Source of the DNA: Sphingobium sp. EP60837
Lineage (GTDB): Bacteria; Pseudomonadota; Alphaproteobacteria; Sphingomonadales; Sphingomonadaceae
Length of the DNA: 64,000 bases
NCBI RefSeq assembly: GCF_001658005.1
Contig: NZ_CP015986.1
Span: forward strand, 124,001 to 188,000
Direction of reading: 5' to 3'
Shown: piece by piece, positions 63,773-64,000 of the stretch
Layout of the letters: each line of letters starts with the position of its first letter
Numbering within the stretch: position 1 is the stretch's first letter
Made by a program: the position numbers and the translations under genes
The notes under the pieces: model-generated
The model's database searches: none
Told to the model about the DNA's origin: nothing
The model's input: the letters and a program-made list of their open reading frames with translations, nothing else

Positions 63773-64000
63773 ACACCCAGACGCCCCGCACAGATTGGAC
63801 CCGCGACGAGATCGCTGCGCTGTTCGACCTGCCCTTCAACGATTTGATGTTTGAAGCGCAGTCGATCCATCGCGCGAATTTTCCGCGCAATGAAGTGCAG
63901 CTTTCGACCCTGCTGTCGATCAAGACTGGCGGCTGTCCGGAAGATTGCGGCTATTGCAGCCAATCGACCGAGGCGGAAAGCGGCCTGAAGGCCACCAAGC
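63769..64000 (+). CDS. bioB: Biotin synthase BioB (5' part, cut by window end)
   Basis: Radical SAM enzyme that inserts sulfur into dethiobiotin. TTG 63769, overlapping the mutase stop, opens [19 protein letters not shown]. The 77 codons present include [13 protein letters not shown] and the cluster motif CxxxCxxC in [15 protein letters not shown] at about residues 52-66, which fixes the identity. Biotin is the cofactor of propionyl-CoA carboxylase, so the coupling to the propionate genes makes sense. The rest lies outside the window. Confidence 0.93.
   Translation, partial: MNTQTPRTDWTRDEIAALFDLPFNDLMFEAQSIHRANFPRNEVQLSTLLSIKTGGCPEDCGYCSQSTEAESGLKATK

Noticed and set aside
1..64000. Prophage, insertion sequence, CRISPR, toxin-antitoxin or defence island
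   Set aside because: No transposase, integrase, phage structural, Cas or defence-type protein is encoded; all gaps are short and base use looks even.

Overview
The window is a gene-dense, GC-rich stretch of an alphaproteobacterial chromosome. Gene content and protein sequences point to the family Sphingomonadaceae: hemA-type 5-aminolevulinate synthase, the alphaproteobacterial cytochrome c maturation order, a ligase/exonuclease pair, and intergenic palindromes of the type common in sphingomonads. The carboxyspermidine route to spermidine fits Sphingobium, Novosphingobium or Sphingopyxis better than homospermidine-making Sphingomonas, but this is an inference. Almost everything is core metabolism and housekeeping. 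I see no prophage, insertion sequence, CRISPR array, tRNA or rRNA.

Layout. 0-5.7 kb: rppH, then phrB-cfa, a short-chain dehydrogenase and purF. 5.8-10.7 kb: a tightly overlapping ccmCDEFGHI operon (ccmD is only 43 codons) without ccmA or ccmB. 10.8-17.5 kb: kup, a heat-shock hsp20 with an RpoH-like promoter, a probable structured non-coding RNA with a strong intrinsic terminator, lolCD, and a GAF-GGDEF diguanylate cyclase. 17.6-25.4 kb: dnaE, then a leftward run of a uracil-DNA-glycosylase-like gene, a lytic transglycosylase, moaB and a radical SAM gene. 25.5-35.1 kb: a rightward series of ETF-ubiquinone oxidoreductase, TPR protein, ispE, N-formylglutamate amidohydrolase family gene, ilvD, a small lipoprotein, nnrD and a TrmA-type RNA methyltransferase, many overlapping by 4 bases. 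35.1-39.0 kb: a leftward three-gene polyamine operon (carboxyspermidine dehydrogenase, carboxyspermidine decarboxylase, ornithine decarboxylase). 39.2-41.2 kb: an unknown membrane protein, a GFA-fold protein and a secreted-protein gene split by an in-frame amber codon. 41.2-46.8 kb: DNA ligase and its exonuclease, hemA, murI and a PilZ protein. 47-54 kb: plsY-dprA-topA rightward, lepB-rnc-era leftward. 54-57.8 kb: pgi, gor and a 2OG-Fe oxygenase. 57.9-64 kb: a propionate module with an ScfR/PccR-type regulator divergent from pccB, then methylmalonyl-CoA epimerase, methylmalonyl-CoA mutase and bioB, cut by the window end.

How it works together. The propionate module carboxylates propionyl-CoA with a biotin enzyme, epimerises and isomerises it to succinyl-CoA. 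bioB in the same run would supply the biotin, and TTTGC-type palindromes between regulator and pccB are a good operator candidate. The polyamine operon can make putrescine from ornithine and then spermidine using aspartate semialdehyde. The most interesting unexplained items are the hairpin-rich leftward transcript at 13436-13570, the thermometer-like hsp20 leader, the amber-split gene at 40522-41199, the ligase-exonuclease pair lacking its usual helicase partner, and the PccR-like operator.
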